In this document: positions 17,632 to 26,041 of the stretch, one piece after another
Position numbering within the stretch: position 1 is the stretch's first letter
How the letters are laid out: each line of letters begins with the position of its first letter
Made by a program: the position numbers and the translations under genes
Source of the DNA: CAYMUC01 sp964471865
Lineage (GTDB): Bacteria; Actinomycetota; Acidimicrobiia; Acidimicrobiales; Ilumatobacteraceae
DNA: 57,418 nucleotides
Assembly: GCA_964471865.1 (NCBI GenBank)
Contig: CAYYHU010000009.1
Span: 1 to 57,418, forward strand
Direction of reading: 5' to 3'
Notes under the pieces: model-generated
Told to the model about the DNA's origin: nothing
What the model saw: the letters and a program-made list of their open reading frames with translations, nothing else
Database searches by the model: none

Positions 17632-18777
17632 TCAGGCGTCGATATCGATCAGTCGAAGCCCACCGTCTCCATCGAAGGTCAGACCGGCTCGACCTTCCAC
17701 CAATCGACCGATCGCGTCGCCGACCACATCGCTGCGCCATCCGTGTCGTAACCGGGCGGTCTCGTCTCCTCGTAGGAGCGCCACCAGATCGGCGCGGGTG
17801 GCGAGAAGTGCGGTGTCGATGCGTTCCTGTCGGGCGAGTTCGGCCACCCAGGCCGAGACCAAGGTCACCGCCGGTCGCAATCGGCGGTCGAGTTCTTCGC
17901 CCTCATGACGCTCGACGACGACAGGCTCCTCGAGACCTCGGGTGACCGCGTCGAGGATTTCGTTCGCGATCGTGCTCTTGGTATGGCGGCCATCGACGCC
18001 GCGACATCGAGCGAGATCGTCAGGGGTTCGAGGCGCCGACTGCGCAATACCGAGCACACCAAGATCCGGTAAGACCTGACGGACCGGGACATCGGTACGC
18101 ATCGCCCGTCGTTCGCGCCACGCGGCCACGGCTTTCGCCACCCCCCGTGCTCGAGGTTTGAGCGACTTGGCATCTTTGATCCGAGTCCATGCCTGATCGG
18201 GTTCGGCGCCCGAAACCGGTCGAAGCCGAAGTTCCTCACAGGCCTCTTCGACCCACGCCGTTCTTCCCAGGGTTTCGAGCTCTGCCAGCTGTCGATCGTG
18301 CAAGGCCAGGAGATGTTCGACGTCGGCGGCTGCATACCGCTGCTGATCAGCGGTGAGGGGACGCATCAACCAATCGGTGAGGCGATCCCCCTTGGCCAAA
18401 GTGATGCCGAATTCACCCGCCACCAACGAGCTCAACGACGGAGTCGAATATCCGAGGAATCCGGCGGCCAATTGGGTGTCGTACAGCCGAGTGGGAACCC
18501 CACCGCAGGCATGCGTGAGTACGTCGAGGTCTTGTTGAGCGGCATGAAGAACTGCGAGCCGATCGCTGTCGAGCAAGGGTCTCAATCGCCGGGCATCAAC
18601 CGCCAGAGGATCCACTAGGACCGTGCGATCTCCCCATGCGATCTGGATCAGAGCCAAGCGGGGAAAGTAAGTCCGCTCGCGGTGGAACTCGGTGTCGAGC
18701 GCGTAGCGGTCATGAGCGAGAACGGACTCGACGACATCGTCGAGTTCCGCGTCGTCGACGACGAGCCCATGGTTCAC
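17632..18777 (-). CDS. rnd: Ribonuclease D
   Basis: This 381-residue 3'-5' exoribonuclease of the DEDD family acts in tRNA 3' processing. The N-terminal exonuclease domain contains ALDTEFHRERTYFPRLALIQ (D and E metal ligands), HAAQQDLDVL and YAAADVEHLLALHDRQL. An HRDC domain follows around residues 190-270 and a further HRDC-like region reaches the C-terminus. GTG 18777 is chosen because it overlaps the stop of the upstream MobA-rhodanese gene as GTGA. Confidence 0.92.
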   Translation of the reverse strand: MNHGLVVDDAELDDVVESVLAHDRYALDTEFHRERTYFPRLALIQIAWGDRTVLVDPLAVDARRLRPLLDSDRLAVLHAAQQDLDVLTHACGGVPTRLYDTQLAAGFLGYSTPSLSSLVAGEFGITLAKGDRLTDWLMRPLTADQQRYAAADVEHLLALHDRQLAELETLGRTAWVEEACEELRLRPVSGAEPDQAWTRIKDAKSLKPRARGVAKAVAAWRERRAMRTDVPVRQVLPDLGVLGIAQSAPRTPDDLARCRGVDGRHTKSTIANEILDAVTRGLEEPVVVERHEGEELDRRLRPAVTLVSAWVAELARQERIDTALLATRADLVALLRGDETARLRHGWRSDVVGDAIGRLVEGRAGLTFDGDGGLRLIDIDA

Positions 18778-19706
18778 CCGGGCATCGTCCCCTCGGTCAC
18801 CTCGCGGCCACTCATGATCCACGCCCGGGTACCCCCGACGACGTTGATCGCCTCGATGCCCTCGGCGACGGCGAATTCACACGCCATCATCGAGCGACCG
18901 CCCGACTGGCACACGATCGTCACCGGACCGGGCCCACGAAGTTCCTCGACACGCTCTGAGAGCTCTGACAGCGGGAGGTGTGCGGCGCCGGGAACATGAC
19001 CGGCTACGTACTCGTCGACCTCGCGCACGTCCACGAGGCGAACTCCATCGGATGCCTTCAAACGCTCGGCCAATTCGTCGACGGTCACCTCGTTGATCAT
19101 GGTCCAGAAGGTAGCGGCCTGTTCGAGCATTCCGGGGGTGTTCACATTGAGAAGCAGGTCACGTCGAGCGGGGACAGTACGGACCCGCAACACCTCCAGA
19201 GCCGAATGCACGGATCGCTCCCCCGCGTCGAGACACGCCGAGATCGTGGCCGCACATGTCGATCGGCGCCAGACCCCACACAGCGGTTCGATGCGGTCGG
19301 TGTACGCCACAGCCACGTCGATCTCGGGGTCGCACCCGATGACGTCGTACAGATCGCGAATCACCTGGGGTTGAAGCGCGATGAGGTCGCAGGCGATGAC
19401 GGCAACCGCGTCGCATCGCATGATGCCCAAAGCGGTTTCGATCCCCGCCAGTGGTCCCAGTGCGCCTCGCCGGTCCGCAATGGTCTCGAGTCCATCGGAC
19501 TCGACTCCGCCGATCTGGACCACATGTCCACAGCCGCTCGCGATCAAAATCTCGCTAGCCCGCCGGACGGCGCTGCGACCGTTGATGTCCAAGCGGGCTT
19601 TGTCGCGGCCCATTCGTCGACTCTGGCCACCGGCGAGGACCACACCACACCGATCGATCCCAACGGCATCGTGGTCGTTGTGACCCTCAGAGTCGCTCGT
19701 GTTCAT
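18774..19706 (-). CDS. MobA-like nucleotidyltransferase fused to rhodanese
   Basis: This 310-residue protein joins two domains. Residues 18-195 are a MobA-like NTP transferase (VVLAGGQSRRMGRDKARLD near 22-40, then GPLAGIETAL at 84-93), the type that adds a nucleotide to molybdopterin. Residues 205-305 form a rhodanese domain (DELAERLKASDGVRLVDVRE) with the active loop VCQSGGRS, catalytic C266. This suggests both nucleotide attachment and persulfide handling in molybdenum-cofactor maturation. It is 12 bp downstream of the DUF3151 gene and overlaps rnd by GTGA. A cofactor other than Mo is possible. Confidence 0.88.
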   Translation of the reverse strand: MNTSDSEGHNDHDAVGIDRCGVVLAGGQSRRMGRDKARLDINGRSAVRRASEILIASGCGHVVQIGGVESDGLETIADRRGALGPLAGIETALGIMRCDAVAVIACDLIALQPQVIRDLYDVIGCDPEIDVAVAYTDRIEPLCGVWRRSTCAATISACLDAGERSVHSALEVLRVRTVPARRDLLLNVNTPGMLEQAATFWTMINEVTVDELAERLKASDGVRLVDVREVDEYVAGHVPGAAHLPLSELSERVEELRGPGPVTIVCQSGGRSMMACEFAVAEGIEAINVVGGTRAWIMSGREVTEGTMPG

Positions 19707-19718
19707 ACCGTGACGATC

Positions 19719-20159
19719 TCAGACCGATTCCGGCGGACCACCCGGGTCCAACTGAAGAAGAAACAGCCGACACCGCTCCGCTTCATCGCTTTCCCCGATT
19801 CGCTCCGCCAGGCGAGCCAGTCCGGCCAAGGACCGCAAAAAGCCGTGATTCGAGGGTTCGGCCCATCTCACATACCCCGAACCTCGCCACCCGTTGGCGC
19901 GAAGAGCGTCGAGACCTCGGTGATACCCCACCCGATAACAGGCATAGGCCTCGACATCGTCGCGGGCGAGATCTCCCAGGGTCGCCCAACCCGCCAGGCA
20001 CCTCGGCGCCGAGGCCACGACCGAGGCCACGGCATCGCGTCGATGCTCGGGGGCGAGCCCCAAGGCTTGGTTCAGACCGTGGACGACCTCGATCGGATCG
20101 GGCGGAAGCACCGTCTGAGGAAGACCCGACCCGGACAGGTTGATGGGCATGTCGCTCAT
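19719..20159 (-). CDS. DUF3151 family protein
   Basis: A 146-residue actinobacteria-restricted protein of unknown function. The family pattern is easily seen: LAGWATLGDLARDDVEAYAC, RVGYHRGLDALRANGWRGSG, EPSNHGFLRSLAGLARLAERIGE and RCRLFLLQLDP. It is helical, soluble and has no catalytic motif I can identify. ATG 20159 has TAGGGT 6 bases upstream. It heads the unit DUF3151, MobA-rhodanese, rnd. Confidence 0.92.
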   Translation of the reverse strand: MSDMPINLSGSGLPQTVLPPDPIEVVHGLNQALGLAPEHRRDAVASVVASAPRCLAGWATLGDLARDDVEAYACYRVGYHRGLDALRANGWRGSGYVRWAEPSNHGFLRSLAGLARLAERIGESDEAERCRLFLLQLDPGGPPESV

Positions 20160-20165
20160 GGCGCC

Positions 20166-20182
20166 ACCCTAGGTCCTAGCCT
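20166..20182. promoter_or_regulatory. Ultra-compact divergent leaderless promoters
   Basis: TAGGGT (minus strand, 20171-20166) is 6 bases from the ATG at 20159. TAGCCT (plus strand, 20177-20182) is 7 bases from the ATG at 20190. Only 5 bp separate the boxes, and 30 bp separate the two start codons. Confidence 0.6.
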
Positions 20183-20189
20183 GGAGGCC

Positions 20190-20498
20190 ATGGCGATCCT
20201 GGCCCTGAGCGTCGAATCGGTCGAGACGGGTTCCATCGTGGCTGTCGTCGTGGTGGTTCTCGTGGCGTTGTTGGCGCTCAAGTTGTTGGCCTCGATGGTG
20301 ATGAAGGTGATCAGCTTGGTGATCTTCGCCGCGCTCGGGATCGGCATCTGGTCGCAGCGGGCCAACATGGTCGACTGTGCCGATCAGGTCCAGGCGGCAG
20401 TGAATGCCGGCATCGATCCCACAGCGATCCGAATCCAGTGCGAGTTCTTCGGTTACGACGTAGACGTGGCGTTGCCGAGCACCGGTTCGAGTAACTGA
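20190..20498 (+). CDS. Small membrane protein
   Basis: A 102-residue protein with two hydrophobic segments (about residues 14-32, SIVAVVVVVLVALLALKLL, and 38-52, VISLVIFAALGIGIW). A soluble tail with two cysteines follows (VDCADQVQAAVNAGID, IQCEFFGY). A longer open frame upstream is only a shadow of the opposite strand. ATG 20190 has TAGCCT 7 bases upstream. The 3' end overlaps the convergent hydrolase by 46 bp. Function unknown. Confidence 0.75.
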   Translation: MAILALSVESVETGSIVAVVVVVLVALLALKLLASMVMKVISLVIFAALGIGIWSQRANMVDCADQVQAAVNAGIDPTAIRIQCEFFGYDVDVALPSTGSSN

Positions 20499-21232
20499 GC
20501 CCAGACCTGCGCCGAAGCGCTGCGATGCGCGCCGTGGTCGGCATCGAGCTCGACCGCTACTCCTCGAGGAAGCCGAGATGCCAGTTCGATGGCTGCGCGA
20601 CGATGATGCTCTCGGGAGCGGGTGCCGTATCCAACCCGCACGGGAATCGAGATCTCCGATGGCTCATAGGGACATCGACGGGCCAAGTCGATGAGCTCGG
20701 CCACGAGCGCTCGTCCTTCTCGTCGCCGTTCGGCTCGAGTCGCTTCGGGAAGCGACTGCCACATTGTCTCCCCGATCATCGAGATCATGAAGCCTTCAGC
20801 GACCGTGACGGGATCCGCATCCTCTCGAAGGCCTCGAGAGTTGCCCGACCACCACGGTTCCCATGACATCGGAGCCTCGTAGACCGCGACGCCGCGCACG
20901 AGATCGGGGCGTCGATGCGCTGCCGCGAGCGCGATGTTGCCTCCGTAGCTGTGCCCGAAGACCACTGCGGGTCGTTCATCGAGAAGTCCGAGGAGATCCT
21001 CGATGTTGCCTTCGATGTCGAAGGGACCCGCGTGATCTCCCGATTCCCCATAACCACGTCGGTCGTAACGGCGCACCGGACCCCTCTCGCCAGCGAGGCG
21101 AGCGAGGCGAGCCATCCCTGCTGAACGGTCCATGGCTCCGTGAACGAGCACCACCCGTATGCCCGCGGAGGCACCGGAATCGACAACTCGTAATCCGGGT
21201 GGATCCTGTTCGATGGTCGCGTCGGTGCTCAT
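20453..21232 (-). CDS. Alpha/beta hydrolase
   Basis: This 259-residue alpha/beta-hydrolase-fold enzyme has the oxyanion stretch VVLVHGAMDRSAG near 27-39 and RYDRRGYGESG. The nucleophile elbow is GHSYGGN (Ser near residue 94) and the catalytic histidine is probably in DADHGAHRSA near the end. The substrate is not predictable; esterase, lactonase or haloperoxidase-like activities all occur in this fold. It shares a 19-bp spacer with the divergent phosphatase gene. Confidence 0.9.
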   Translation of the reverse strand: MSTDATIEQDPPGLRVVDSGASAGIRVVLVHGAMDRSAGMARLARLAGERGPVRRYDRRGYGESGDHAGPFDIEGNIEDLLGLLDERPAVVFGHSYGGNIALAAAHRRPDLVRGVAVYEAPMSWEPWWSGNSRGLREDADPVTVAEGFMISMIGETMWQSLPEATRAERRREGRALVAELIDLARRCPYEPSEISIPVRVGYGTRSREHHRRAAIELASRLPRGVAVELDADHGAHRSASAQVWAQLLEPVLGNATSTS

Positions 21233-21239
21233 GCCTGCT

Positions 21240-21245
21240 TATCTA
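21240..21245. promoter_or_regulatory. Possible shared bidirectional -10 element
   Basis: TATCTA read on the plus strand lies 6 bases before the ATG at 21252. The same six bases read as TAGATA on the minus strand lie 7 bases before the ATG at 21232. The start codons are only 19 bp apart. Both readings end in A rather than T, so this is a weaker match than other boxes. Confidence 0.4.
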
Positions 21246-21251
21246 GTCGTC

Positions 21252-21869
21252 ATGGAGCTACTGCTCATCCGTCACGCCCTGCCCGTCCGCCGCGAGGTTG
21301 CCACTGGTGCCGCCGATCCGGAACTCTCACCCGAAGGTCATGAACAGGCCCGTCATCTCGCTGAGTATCTGGCGAGTGAACGACTCGATGCAGTGTACGC
21401 GAGCCCCATGCAACGGGCCCGTCAGACTGCTGAGCCGGTGGCCCAACGCCAAGATGTCGAACTGCTCATCGCCGAGGGAGTCGCCGAATGGGACCAACAC
21501 GCCCCTGACTACGTACCGGTGGAGGAACTCAAAGCGGCCAACGATCCCCGATGGCAAGCCATGGTGGCGGGCGAATGGCTCTCAGAAGAGCCCCAAGCCG
21601 AGTTCGCTCACCGAGTGCTCACGACGCTCGAGACCATCATCACCACCCATCGATCTCAGCGGGTCGCAGTGGTGTGCCATGGCGGAGTGATCAACAACTA
21701 CCTCGCCCACATCCTCGGGCTAGGAAGCTCCAACGGCTTCTTCTACCCGAACTACACCTCGATCCACCGGGTCGCTGCGGCGTCATCGGGAGAACGCTCG
21801 ATCGTGACGGTCAACGAAACCACCCATCTGCGCCACACTGGGCTGCCGATCGGAGTGTTCCAGAAGTGA
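21252..21869 (+). CDS. Histidine phosphatase superfamily protein
   Basis: This 205-residue phosphoglycerate-mutase-like phosphatase has the phospho-acceptor motif LLIRHALP (RHA at residues 7-9), YASPMQRARQTAEP and the second histidine in VVCHGGVINNYLAHILGL. The second residue of the usual RHG motif is Ala, which occurs in some members. The ATG at 21252 is favoured over upstream in-frame codons because those fall within the divergent gene. The stop overlaps the next GTG by GTGA. The substrate is unknown. Confidence 0.9.
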   Translation: MELLLIRHALPVRREVATGAADPELSPEGHEQARHLAEYLASERLDAVYASPMQRARQTAEPVAQRQDVELLIAEGVAEWDQHAPDYVPVEELKAANDPRWQAMVAGEWLSEEPQAEFAHRVLTTLETIITTHRSQRVAVVCHGGVINNYLAHILGLGSSNGFFYPNYTSIHRVAAASSGERSIVTVNETTHLRHTGLPIGVFQK

Positions 21870-23203
21870 GTTCGGTCGCGAACTCAGCTCCGCCCGAGGG
21901 AATGGAGGCATCGCTCACCTCGTTGAGGCGCTATCTGGACTCCTCGCCATCGCCATTCCACGCGGTCGCCACGAGTGCTGCGATGCTCGAAGCGGCGGGC
22001 TTCACTCGCTGGTCCTGGGATGAGCGTTGGGACGTCGACGAGGCTCGGGCTTCGGGCGCTGTGGGCGGTTATCTGATACGCGACGGAGCGCTTGTGGCCT
22101 GGCGCCACGATGCAGCGGTCTCGCGACATGCTCCCTACCGGATCGTGGGCGCCCATAGCGATAGCCCCGGTCTTCGCCTCAAGCCGCGACCCGAATTCTC
22201 GGCCCATGGCTGGCGTCAACTCGATGTCGAGATCTACGGCGGCCCGTTGTTGGCATCGTGGATGGATCGAGATCTCGGTCTTGCCGGTCGTCTCGCACTG
22301 CGGTCGGGCGGGTCGGCATTGATTCGGGTGGATCGTGGAATCGCCAGGATTCCCATGCTCGCCATCCACTTGGATCGCGAGGTCAATGAACGAGGCCTCC
22401 TACTCGACAAGCAGATGCATCTCAGTCCCGTATGGGCGCTCGAAGATCCCGGACCGGGACTCGGATCCCCGGCCACGATCCCCGAGTTCCTCCTCCAAGG
22501 ATCCGATGTCGATCCTTCTGAGATCGCAGGATGGGAACTCCAGTTCTACGACATCACTCCCGCAGCGGTCCTTGGCGCCGATCGGTCCCTGCTGGCGAGT
22601 GGCCGCCTCGACAATCTGGTGTCGTGTTGGGCTGCGACCACGGCTCTGGTCGGTGCCAGCGCCACCGAGACTCATGTTCCGGTCATCGCGCTTTTCGACC
22701 ACGAAGAGGTCGGCTCTCAGAGTGCCACCGGTGCTGGCGGACCCCTGCTCGAGATGGTGCTCACCCGGTTGGGTCGCGCTCGCGGTGGTGACGACGAGGA
22801 TCATCTCCGAGCGTTGGGGTCCTCGATGTGCGTATCAGCCGACAATGCTCACGCTGTTCACCCGAATTACGCCGAGCGACACGATCCTCAGCATCGCCCC
22901 CGTATCAATGCCGGTCCGGCGATCAAGGACAACGTCAATCAGCGATATGCGACCACGGCGATGACCTCGGCGGTCTTCCAACGAGCATGTGAGACCGCCG
23001 GCGTGCCGTGGCAGGTGTTTTCGAGCCGTAACACCATCCCGTGTGGATCGACGATCGGTCCGATCACGTCGACACGGCTCGGCATCGACACCGTCGATGT
23101 GGGTATCCCCCAGTTGAGCATGCATTCGGCCCGCGAACTCTGCGGCGTCGTCGATCCGCTCTATCTCGGCGCCGCTCTGGGTGTCTTTCTCACCGGGCTC
23201 TAG
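21866..23203 (+). CDS. M18 family aminopeptidase
   Basis: This 445-residue dinuclear-metal aminopeptidase removes N-terminal residues from peptides in the cytosol. Family stretches are GAHSDSPGLRLKPRPEF (metal-binding His and Asp), LFDHEEVGSQSATGAGGPLLE (metal ligand and catalytic Glu), and SADNAHAVHPNYAERHD. STIGPITSTRLGIDTVDVGI is followed by LSMHSARELCG with the last histidine ligand. The GTG at 21866 overlaps the phosphatase stop; an ATG at 21902 is an alternative. The stop overlaps the convergent acyltransferase gene by 4 bp. Confidence 0.94.
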   Translation: MSSVANSAPPEGMEASLTSLRRYLDSSPSPFHAVATSAAMLEAAGFTRWSWDERWDVDEARASGAVGGYLIRDGALVAWRHDAAVSRHAPYRIVGAHSDSPGLRLKPRPEFSAHGWRQLDVEIYGGPLLASWMDRDLGLAGRLALRSGGSALIRVDRGIARIPMLAIHLDREVNERGLLLDKQMHLSPVWALEDPGPGLGSPATIPEFLLQGSDVDPSEIAGWELQFYDITPAAVLGADRSLLASGRLDNLVSCWAATTALVGASATETHVPVIALFDHEEVGSQSATGAGGPLLEMVLTRLGRARGGDDEDHLRALGSSMCVSADNAHAVHPNYAERHDPQHRPRINAGPAIKDNVNQRYATTAMTSAVFQRACETAGVPWQVFSSRNTIPCGSTIGPITSTRLGIDTVDVGIPQLSMHSARELCGVVDPLYLGAALGVFLTGL

Positions 23204-23889
23204 GTGCGTCTGCGAGGAGCGCGGGCTTGCGCGCTCGCCCGATCGAAGAGTTCCTGGAGCACCTGAGACAACGACTCGACAGCCTCGGTGATCTGTCGAC
23301 GAGTCAAGGTGGTTCCGGGCTCCCCCACCGTGATGGGTTCACCCACCACGACCACCACCCGGCGGGGTCTCGGGAAGCGAACCCCTTTGGGCATCACGTC
23401 CTCAGAACCGCCGATTCCGACCGGCACGATCGCCACACCGGCTTTCGCGGCCACGTAGACCGCTCCGGAGAACAGCGGTTGGATCATTGGCCCGCTCTTG
23501 CGTTCCCCTTCGGGAAACATCACCACCGGCTCTCCGGCTTCGAGCACGGCCAGACAGCGTTTGAGCGCTTCACGGTCGGCCGTTCCCCGTGACACCGGGA
23601 AACCTCCGAGCGCCGAGAGCAGCCATGCCGAACTGCGGTACTTCCACAACGAGTCCTTGCCCATGAACCGCAACCGACGTCGGGTGACCGCTGCCGAAAT
23701 CGGAGTGTCGATATAGGAGCGGTGCACGGGAGCCAGAACGAATGCCTCGTGATCGGGAACATGGTGGGCGTCGATGATGCGCATCCGTGTGAAGCCCCGA
23801 GTGGCACCCACGACGATGGCTCGAGCGAAGCGGTACCAGGCTCGTGACGCCCGTGTATTGCCTGCCAGTCGGCTTTCGTAACGAGTCAT
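23200..23889 (-). CDS. PlsC-family acyltransferase
   Basis: This 229-residue glycerophosphate-type acyltransferase has the catalytic block PVHRSYIDTPI (HxxxxD) near residues 55-65 and the substrate-binding block MFPEGERKSG near 130. It likely makes phosphatidic acid at the membrane (1-acyl-glycerol-3-phosphate acyltransferase). The N-terminus is basic and only mildly hydrophobic. Its ATG overlaps the stop of cmk, an arrangement seen in other actinobacteria where cmk is followed by plsC. Confidence 0.9.
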   Translation of the reverse strand: MTRYESRLAGNTRASRAWYRFARAIVVGATRGFTRMRIIDAHHVPDHEAFVLAPVHRSYIDTPISAAVTRRRLRFMGKDSLWKYRSSAWLLSALGGFPVSRGTADREALKRCLAVLEAGEPVVMFPEGERKSGPMIQPLFSGAVYVAAKAGVAIVPVGIGGSEDVMPKGVRFPRPRRVVVVVGEPITVGEPGTTLTRRQITEAVESLSQVLQELFDRASAQARAPRRRT

Positions 23890-24545
23890 CGACCCGTCAC
23901 CTCGCTGAGGCGGCGGTGATAGAGCGAGACCAGTTCTTCGACCACGTCGTCGATTCCGATGTCGCTGGTATCGACGACCACTGCGTCGGCCGCTGCGCGT
24001 AAGGGCGAATCCTCCCGCGATGAATCGGCCCGATCGCGTTCGATGATCGCGGCTTCGACGGCCTCGAGATCTCCACCGGCTTGAGCCACCCGTCGCTGGG
24101 CGCGCACCCGAGGCGAGGCGGTGAGGAAGATCTTCAAACCGGCATCGGGAATCACCACGGTCCCGATATCGCGACCTTCGAGAACGGCGAGGGGGCGTTC
24201 ACGAGCCCAGGTTCGTTGGCGCGCCACCAGATTCGCCCGAACTGCGGCGATCGCGGCTACGGCACTGACGGCGCCAGTGACCTCGGGTGACCGAATTTCC
24301 TCGGTGGCGTCGCGTCCGTCGACGGTGACGCGATCGCCGTCGAACTCGAGATCGAGATCCGTCAGGAGCGCTTCTACGGCTGTGGCATCGGTGGGATCGG
24401 CGCCTCGACGCAGGACTCCACAGGCCACCGCCCGGTACATCGCGCCGGTGTCGAGGTGGTCCGCTCCCAGACGACGTGCCAGCCGGGACGAGATCGTCGA
24501 CTTGCCCGCTCCGGCGGGACCGTCGATGGCCACGACGGTCAACAT
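23886..24545 (-). CDS. cmk: Cytidylate kinase
   Basis: This 219-residue CMP/dCMP kinase has the P-loop GPAGAGKST at about 9-17, HLDTGAMYRAVA, DGRDATEEIRSPEVT and EGRDIGTVVIPDAGLKIFLT, all standard for Cmk. RRVAQAGGD and the RDRADSSREDSPL stretch form the lid region. ATG 24545 directly follows the guaB1 stop with one base between. An upstream in-frame ATG inside guaB1 would give a 35-residue extension with no family match, so it is rejected. Confidence 0.95.
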   Translation of the reverse strand: MLTVVAIDGPAGAGKSTISSRLARRLGADHLDTGAMYRAVACGVLRRGADPTDATAVEALLTDLDLEFDGDRVTVDGRDATEEIRSPEVTGAVSAVAAIAAVRANLVARQRTWARERPLAVLEGRDIGTVVIPDAGLKIFLTASPRVRAQRRVAQAGGDLEAVEAAIIERDRADSSREDSPLRAAADAVVVDTSDIGIDDVVEELVSLYHRRLSEVTGR

Positions 24546-24546
24546 T

Positions 24547-25983
24547 TCACCAGCTCGTGGGTTGCGGGCGGCCCTCGTCGTAGCCCGCCGCGCTCTGCAC
24601 GCCCACGAGGGCCCGCTCCGCAAACTCCTCGAGCGTTCGAGCACCTGCATAGGTGCAGGCCGAGCGAACCCCAGCCACGAGTTGGTCGATGATGTCTTCC
24701 ACCCCGGGACGTTCAGGGTCCAGATACATCCGCGAGGTCGAGATGCCCTCCTCGAACAGTTCCTTACGGGCCCGATCGAAGGCGCTCTCGGTTTGGGTGC
24801 GATGCCGAACCGCCCGATTCGACGCCATCCCGAAGCTTTCCTTGAAGAGACGACCCTGAGGATCTCTCAACGTGTCAGCAGCCGATTCGAAGGTGCCAGC
24901 GAGAAGTGATCCGAACATGACGTTGGAGGCGCCGGCAGCCAGAGCAAGCGCCACGTCGCGTGGGTAGCGGATCCCGCCATCAGCCCACACGTGGCGTCCC
25001 AGTCGATGCGCTTCGGCACTGCATTCCATCACTGCGGAGAACTGCGGACGGCCCACACCGGTCATCATGCGGGTCGTGCACATCGCTCCCGGTCCCACTC
25101 CGACTTTGATGATGTCGGCCCCGGCATCCACGAGCTGGCGCGTCGCCTCGGCAGTGACGACGTTGCCGGCCACGATCACGGCATCGGGGACCTTGGCTCG
25201 CACCTGTTCGATGACGTCGAGCATGCGGGCCTGATGACCATGGGCGGTGTCGATGACCAGCACATCGACGCCGAGCGCTCCCAGATCGGCGGCCTTGGCA
25301 GCGGGATCGCCATTGATTCCGACCGCGACGGCGACGAGCAGGCGACCCTGTTCGTCCAACGCCGGGCGATACAACGTCGACCGCAAAGCGCCCTTGCGGG
25401 TGATACACCCGACGAGGCGCCCGTCGTCATCCACGACCGGAGCCATCGTGACCCGGGTGCGACCCAACACGTCGAACATCGCTTGGGGACTCTGCGCGGC
25501 GTCGAGAGCCACGACTTCGGAACGCATGACCGTTCCCAACGGACTGAAACGGTCAGCTCCTTGGGCGTCATGTTCGGTGAAGATTCCCACAGGACGGGTG
25601 TCGTCATCCACGATCACGACAGCTCCATGAGCCCGCTTGTGGATCAAACCGAGAGCATCTCCCACCGTGTCGGTCGGACGAAGCGAGATCGGCGTCTCGA
25701 GAACCGTGTGGCGGCTTTTGACGTATTCGACGACATCGGCGACCACGCTGAGGGGCAGATCTTGTGGTAGCGCTGCGAGTCCTCCTCGGCGCGCCACGGT
25801 TTCGGCCATCCGGCGTCCGGCGACCGCGGTCATGTTGGAGACGACCACCGGAATGGTGGTACCGACCCGGTCAGGAGTGGTCAGGTCGACGTCGAGACGT
25901 GATCCCACCGCCGAAAGACTCGGCACCATGAACACGTCGTTGTACGTGAGTTCGTGGGCCGGGGGTTCTTGGATGAATCGCAT
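24547..25983 (-). CDS. guaB1: GuaB1-type GMP reductase / IMPDH relative
   Basis: This 478-residue member of the IMPDH/GMPR family has a TIM barrel with two CBS domains inserted at about 92-200. The catalytic loop is GVGPGAMCTTRMMTG with C302, and TYNDVFMVPS is at the start. Actinobacterial GuaB1 proteins of this kind act as GMP reductases in purine salvage, as shown for the mycobacterial homologue. The true IMPDH (GuaB2) is not in this window. A strong GGGAGG lies 8 bases before the ATG, so this gene is translated with a leader. It heads the guaB1-cmk-acyltransferase unit. Confidence 0.93.
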   Translation of the reverse strand: MRFIQEPPAHELTYNDVFMVPSLSAVGSRLDVDLTTPDRVGTTIPVVVSNMTAVAGRRMAETVARRGGLAALPQDLPLSVVADVVEYVKSRHTVLETPISLRPTDTVGDALGLIHKRAHGAVVIVDDDTRPVGIFTEHDAQGADRFSPLGTVMRSEVVALDAAQSPQAMFDVLGRTRVTMAPVVDDDGRLVGCITRKGALRSTLYRPALDEQGRLLVAVAVGINGDPAAKAADLGALGVDVLVIDTAHGHQARMLDVIEQVRAKVPDAVIVAGNVVTAEATRQLVDAGADIIKVGVGPGAMCTTRMMTGVGRPQFSAVMECSAEAHRLGRHVWADGGIRYPRDVALALAAGASNVMFGSLLAGTFESAADTLRDPQGRLFKESFGMASNRAVRHRTQTESAFDRARKELFEEGISTSRMYLDPERPGVEDIIDQLVAGVRSACTYAGARTLEEFAERALVGVQSAAGYDEGRPQPTSW

Positions 25984-26029
25984 GCAGAGTCCTCCCTCAT
26001 GAGGGCCGTATGAGGTTATCCGGCGCGCC

Positions 26030-26035
26030 TAGCGT
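26030..26035 (+). promoter_or_regulatory. -10 box upstream of hydrolase gene
   Basis: TAGCGT with 6 bases to the ATG at 26042, deciding that start over the GTG at 26036 that directly abuts the box. Confidence 0.55.
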
Positions 26036-26041
26036 GTGGAC

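Noticed and set aside
18978..20189. Long plus-strand open frame running over the MobA-rhodanese and DUF3151 genes
   Set aside because: It is the antisense shadow of recognised minus-strand genes and joins in frame to the real small membrane gene at 20190, which has its own promoter box.
24546..24650. 35-residue N-terminal extension of cytidylate kinase
   Set aside because: It lies inside guaB1, lacks family similarity, and the ATG at 24545 fits the P-loop distance.
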